Part shown: piece after piece, positions 60,664 to 64,000 of the stretch
Position numbering within the stretch: the first letter of the stretch is position 1
Layout of the letters: each line of letters begins with the position of its first letter
Assembly: GCA_015501605.1 (NCBI GenBank)
Contig: JADNRZ010000026.1
Location: forward strand, 372,001-436,000
Length of the DNA: 64,000 bases
Direction: 5' to 3'
Source of the DNA: Panaeolus papilionaceus
Lineage: Eukaryota > Basidiomycota > Agaricomycetes > Agaricales
Made by a program: the position numbers and the translations under genes
Notes under the pieces: model-generated
Seen by the model: the letters and a program-made list of their open reading frames with translations, nothing else
Database searches by the model: none
What the model was told of the DNA's origin: nothing

Positions 60664-60908
60664 TTTTCCTGATTCTCGAGTGTGAAGTCACGATTTTTAG
60701 GTGTTTCGAACTTGGTACTCGGTCGAAAACCAGGACTTCGAGCACTGTTTCCCATGACTTGGGCTGAACCGAGTTGGGACTTGGACACTGCTCGGTTTGA
60801 ACTTGGGTGTTCCTCGGCTCCCTGTCAGATGCGTAAGAATTGATGTGATCATTGATGCGCCTCTACGTAACTCGGTCGGGCTCGCCTCCTCACGCGCTTT
60901 ATCATCGC
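60605..60908 (+). repeat. Inverted repeat, left arm (P450 5' end and promoter)
   Basis: 304 bp that reappear in reverse complement at 61875-62178 (coordinate sum 122783) with few differences. It includes the first 17 codons of the P450 and about 245 bp upstream. Several CTCGGT words occur within it. Confidence 0.85.
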
Positions 60909-61313
60909 ACTACCCCATCTTCATTGTCTGTTGCAGAATGAGAAAATTGTTGTAATTATTGAGAAGGGGGAAGGCATTTCGAAACGGGGTTGGGTGTACA
61001 GAATGTATGATTATTATTAGGTGATTCATATAGGGATTTAATGAACAGAATTTTTACATGCTTTGGGAATGGAATGTAAGGTCTGGTCACCTTTGTTCAG
61101 TGGTTAATCACAGCGTCTCATTGGCCACCAATTCAGTCATTCTTGTAATTTATCCAACACTGCCGCCTGCTATCATTTCAATGGAAGTACCATGCTTCAA
61201 ACCCTATTTAATACTGGTCCTACTTCAGTTACACACTTCTCTTATTCATACCTGATTCACCTTGATTGTTTTTTGCCCACTATTTTTGAGTATGTAATTC
61301 TGAGTACTAGGTA
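60909..61313. other. Spacer of the inverted repeat, left part
   Basis: AT-rich sequence with no gene; the MITE follows. Confidence 0.4.
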
Positions 61314-61728
61314 CAGTATGTCACCGTCATGTGACACACAATCACTGTTTGACACACTTTTCCGACCTTGGATCCTCTGTCAGTTTTTAAGCTTTGAACA
61401 CCAAATAAAAATTGATTTGAAAGCCAAAGAGATTCAAGTTTTTATGAAAAAAAATTGGGTATAATTGGGTGGATTTTGAGGTCACAATAGTCTCTTCAAA
61501 AGGGGGTGTTTTCGGCAATTTCCGAAAGTGATGCTATACCACTCAATGACACACCCATAGTTTGGGCATTGTGCAACAACACAGCAGAGATTCTATTTTT
61601 TCTCAATTTATATAAATTTTCAAACTTGTAATACATCATCTTCTACCATAATTTTTGTGGATATACATAAGGTAGACTTGGAAAGTGGTGTTTCAGTTTT
61701 TAGTGTGTCATATAACCGTGGGATACTG
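61314..61728. mobile_element. Tc1/mariner-type MITE
   Basis: A 415-bp element whose 26-bp terminal inverted repeats begin CAGTATGTCACCGTCATGTG (left) and CAGTATCCCACGGTTATATG (right, complement). Both continue with ACACAC, with five mismatches in 26. A TA lies directly outside each end (61312-61313 and 61729-61730). CAGT ends with TA target duplication are the hallmark of Tc1/mariner. No transposase frame is present. Confidence 0.8.
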
Positions 61729-61874
61729 TATTATCAGTAATTCATATGCCATTTTGCTTATTCAGATGGTGCTCGTAAATTACGAGAGGTCATGTGTATC
61801 AGGCGGTCTGTTTTTCGGCAAATATTAGTGGCATTCTGCAGTAGCAAAAGAGATGACAATGACGATGGGTTCGC

Positions 61875-62178
61875 GCGATGATAAAGCGTGTGAGGAGGCG
61901 AGTCCGACCGAGTTACGTAGAGGCGCATCAATGATCACATCAATTCTTACGCATCTGACAGGGAGCCGAGGAACACCCAAGTTCAAACCGAGCAGTGTCC
62001 AAGTCCCAACTCGGTTCAGCCCAAGTCATGGGAAACAGTGCTCGAAGTCCTGGTTTTCGACCGAGTACCAAGTTCGAAACACCTAAAAATCGTGACTTCA
62101 CACTCGAGAATCAGGAAAAATGAGTATATTCCATGGCCGAGAATACTTCCTCAAATGTTCCGTCATACATATGTTAAT
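61875..62178 (-). repeat. Inverted repeat, right arm
   Basis: Reverse complement of 60605-60908. It contains a copy of the P450 start (ATG at 62120, plus strand) that runs into a stop after about 20 codons, so it is a fragment. Confidence 0.85.
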
Positions 62179-62963
62179 ATGCTGATAGGAGTGGGCCTTG
62201 ATCTTCGGGAGCGAACTTAGCCCTTGGTCTGTTTTGAATGATACGTACTAGGAGTCACATGTGGCGACTCGAACACTGGCAGTATGGACGACCCTTGGCT
62301 ACAGGGTGAACACTGCATAGCGGGAGGGTAAATGGAACGTCGCTATATTCGAGAGCGCGAGCACGAGCAACTAGACAATATTACAGGACGTGGTAAAGAG
62401 CTCAGGTGCGCAACAGTGTAATCTACATTTATTTATATGAAAAGGACGAAGACAGTCGTTCTTACACCTTGCTTCAAGCTTTCTCTCTAGACTATTGAGC
62501 ATTGTGTGGTTTAACAATCAAGATACAATTTGAAGTGGCTTCCCAACGCCGGACTGCAACGATGTGTCCATTACGGCTAAACTTTTATTCAAACCAATCA
62601 ACCTGAAATGCAATGGGGTTATCTTGTTTATCTCGACGTCTAAATAAGTTCCTTGATCACAAAGCGAACACTAGACAGATACTGCAAGTCCGCTATCGTC
62701 AGGCTGCAATGGTAATCATGTGGGTTAAACTTAAACACTTGATATATCGACCTCTATTTGACTTAGTAGAGCAAACAATGGGAGACCATACAGTACATAT
62801 ATCATGTTCTCGACTCATGTTTTACAATTTACAAATCATGTACAACGGACTAAATGTAGTGTTACAGCCCATGATAGGTATGTGCGACACGCTTTAAGGT
62901 GACTAAACTGAATATACGATTGAGCAAGGAATCACAGGTCAGTCATAAAGGACACTCACCATC
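62179..62963. other. Intergenic region
   Basis: 3' flank of the aegerolysin-like gene. No other feature is seen. Confidence 0.4.
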
Positions 62964-63371
62964 TCAGCCAAGGAAAGCGACGTCGACGGTTTGGTCACCC
63001 AGAGCACCACCGCCAGGAGTGCTAAGAGCAACAAGGTACTGGTCGCTGTTCTCCTTGGTCTTTTTGAACTCGTTGCTTCCAATGTACGGGCAGCTCCAGT
63101 AGATGTTGGCGATTTCGGGACCTAGGTTATCGACAAGGTTTACGTTTCCTTCGGTTCCAGAGGGACTGTCGGAACGGCCGCAAGAGTAGATGTCTAGAAC
63201 CTGCTGGGGTTCGATGGTCTTGTTGATAAAGTGGGCGGGCTGAATTTCAGTGTCCTTATCGTCCGGACCGTTGTAGAACTTGCCGTAGAGGGCTTCGATG
63301 TAGGCGATCTTGATAGTGCGAGTTTTGGACTTGTTGGTGATCCTGATGCGAACCCACTGAGCGTAACCCAT
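62964..63371 (-). CDS. Aegerolysin-family protein
   Basis: A single coding exon of 135 residues from the ATG at 63371 to the TGA at 62964. Length, the small beta-rich composition and scattered motifs (YAQWVRIRI at the start, CGRSD in the middle, IYWSCPYIGS towards the end) match the aegerolysin family (ostreolysin and pleurotolysin A type). Members are secreted or cytosolic beta-sandwich proteins that bind sphingomyelin or ceramide phosphoethanolamine membranes. Some form pores only with a separate MACPF partner, which is absent from this window. No classical signal peptide is present, as usual for the family. The coding part has no intron, but an intron lies in the 5' leader. Activity cannot be judged from sequence alone. 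Confidence 0.85.
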   Translation of the reverse strand: MGYAQWVRIRITNKSKTRTIKIAYIEALYGKFYNGPDDKDTEIQPAHFINKTIEPQQVLDIYSCGRSDSPSGTEGNVNLVDNLGPEIANIYWSCPYIGSNEFKKTKENSDQYLVALSTPGGGALGDQTVDVAFLG

Positions 63372-63383
63372 GTCTGATGATTT

Positions 63384-63448
63384 CTGAAGGTAGTCAGTAA
63401 GAGGTTTCTTTGTCGAGGACGAGCGAGGATGACTGGAACGCAACTTAC
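63384..63448 (-). other. Probable 5'-UTR intron of the aegerolysin-like gene
   Basis: On the minus strand a GTAAGT donor at 63448 and a CCTTCAG acceptor at 63384, with an ACTGAC branch-like word, define a 65-nt intron ending 12 nt upstream of the ATG. Confidence 0.55.
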
Positions 63449-63520
63449 GATTTGAAGGGGCGAGATTTGGTTGTTGAAGTGAGAAGTTGTTGCTTGAACC
63501 AACTCGACTAGCATCGAGAC

Positions 63521-63528
63521 CTTTTATA
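63521..63528 (-). promoter_or_regulatory. TATA box of the aegerolysin-like gene
   Basis: TATAAAAG on the minus strand, about 150 nt upstream of the ATG and about 75 nt upstream of the leader intron. Confidence 0.6.
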
Positions 63529-64000
63529 CATCTGACGCCTGTACGCCACCCATAAACAGTAATACTTGGATAGTTCCATCTGATAGGGCGTCCCCGAAAG
63601 AAAAACGCAGCATTTGAATTCAAGCTAAATGACAAACAAAATCGCAATTTGGTTTATTTCTCTCTACCACTGAATGGCGTGAAAATAGACAAATATGGTT
63701 TCTCTTGACCTTGCGTGGACGCCACAGTTTTACATTAAAAACATAATGACAGGACTGGGTAACCAGAAAGGTCATGCTTCGAAGCATTGTTCCAAGCAGG
63801 GAAGCGATTATATATTTAATCTTACGACTACGATTCCACCGCAGCCGTGGAGCACAATATTGCTTGCGGCGTCGATTGGGACAACGATAACGACCTTACG
63901 GGATTGTTTTGATGGATACTCTGATCGCCGTCTCCCTAGACTTAATGAAACTCGTGATAGGATGAACAAGGCTTGACGGAAATTAACTAATGTCAAGCTG
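63529..64000. other. Upstream region of the aegerolysin-like gene
   Basis: No further gene is supported up to the window end. Confidence 0.4.

Overview
The window looks like nuclear DNA of a filamentous basidiomycete, most likely an agaricomycete mushroom. Evidence: genes are cut by many short GT-AG introns (about 40 to 85 nt, often with a CTNAC-like branch site), there are several small secreted proteins, an aegerolysin, an AA16-like copper oxygenase pair, a multi-exon cytochrome P450 relic and many non-autonomous DNA elements. No bacterial-type operons, tRNA, rRNA or CRISPR were found. Exon joins were worked out by hand from splice motifs and reading-frame continuity, so they are predictions.

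Layout. 1-4.8 kb: 3' part of a WDR48/CreC-type WD40 protein and an unrecognised protein. 5.1-7.9 kb: two tandem paralogous zinc-finger-like proteins. 9.9-20.4 kb: six small secreted protein genes, interrupted by a DnaJ co-chaperone gene. Two of these secreted proteins share a 16-residue two-cysteine C-terminal module. 20.8-22.6 kb: cytosolic tyrosyl-tRNA synthetase. 22.6-25.2 kb: CCGTGC-rich repeat blocks around a dispersed repeat. 25.2-26.6 kb: a secreted Ser/Ala/Gly/Phe repeat protein.

27.3-40.2 kb is a repeat-built accessory island. It holds two intact AA16-like genes in a segmental duplication. The first copy's flank is split by a 2.7 kb hAT-like element that carries an array of alternating hairpins whose stems covary. 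The second copy's flank is split by a 4.45 kb foldback element: two almost identical arms of about 1.97 kb around a 0.5 kb spacer, with many copies of the palindrome TTTCCGCGGAAA in each arm.

40.3-57.9 kb is conserved genic DNA: a two-finger C2H2 regulator, a single-pass membrane protein, an MFS sugar transporter, a Prp43-type DEAH helicase, and a divergent pair made of TFIIIC subunit 6 (with a probable GC-AG intron) and an MRM2/FtsJ rRNA methyltransferase. 58.5-62.2 kb holds a decayed P450, an inverted copy of its 5' end and a mariner-type MITE. 63 kb holds an aegerolysin-family gene.

Functionally the window mixes housekeeping (tRNA charging, splicing or ribosome helicase, Pol III factor, mitochondrial rRNA methylation, deubiquitinase activation) with secreted or environment-facing genes, and the latter sit next to the mobile and repeated DNA.
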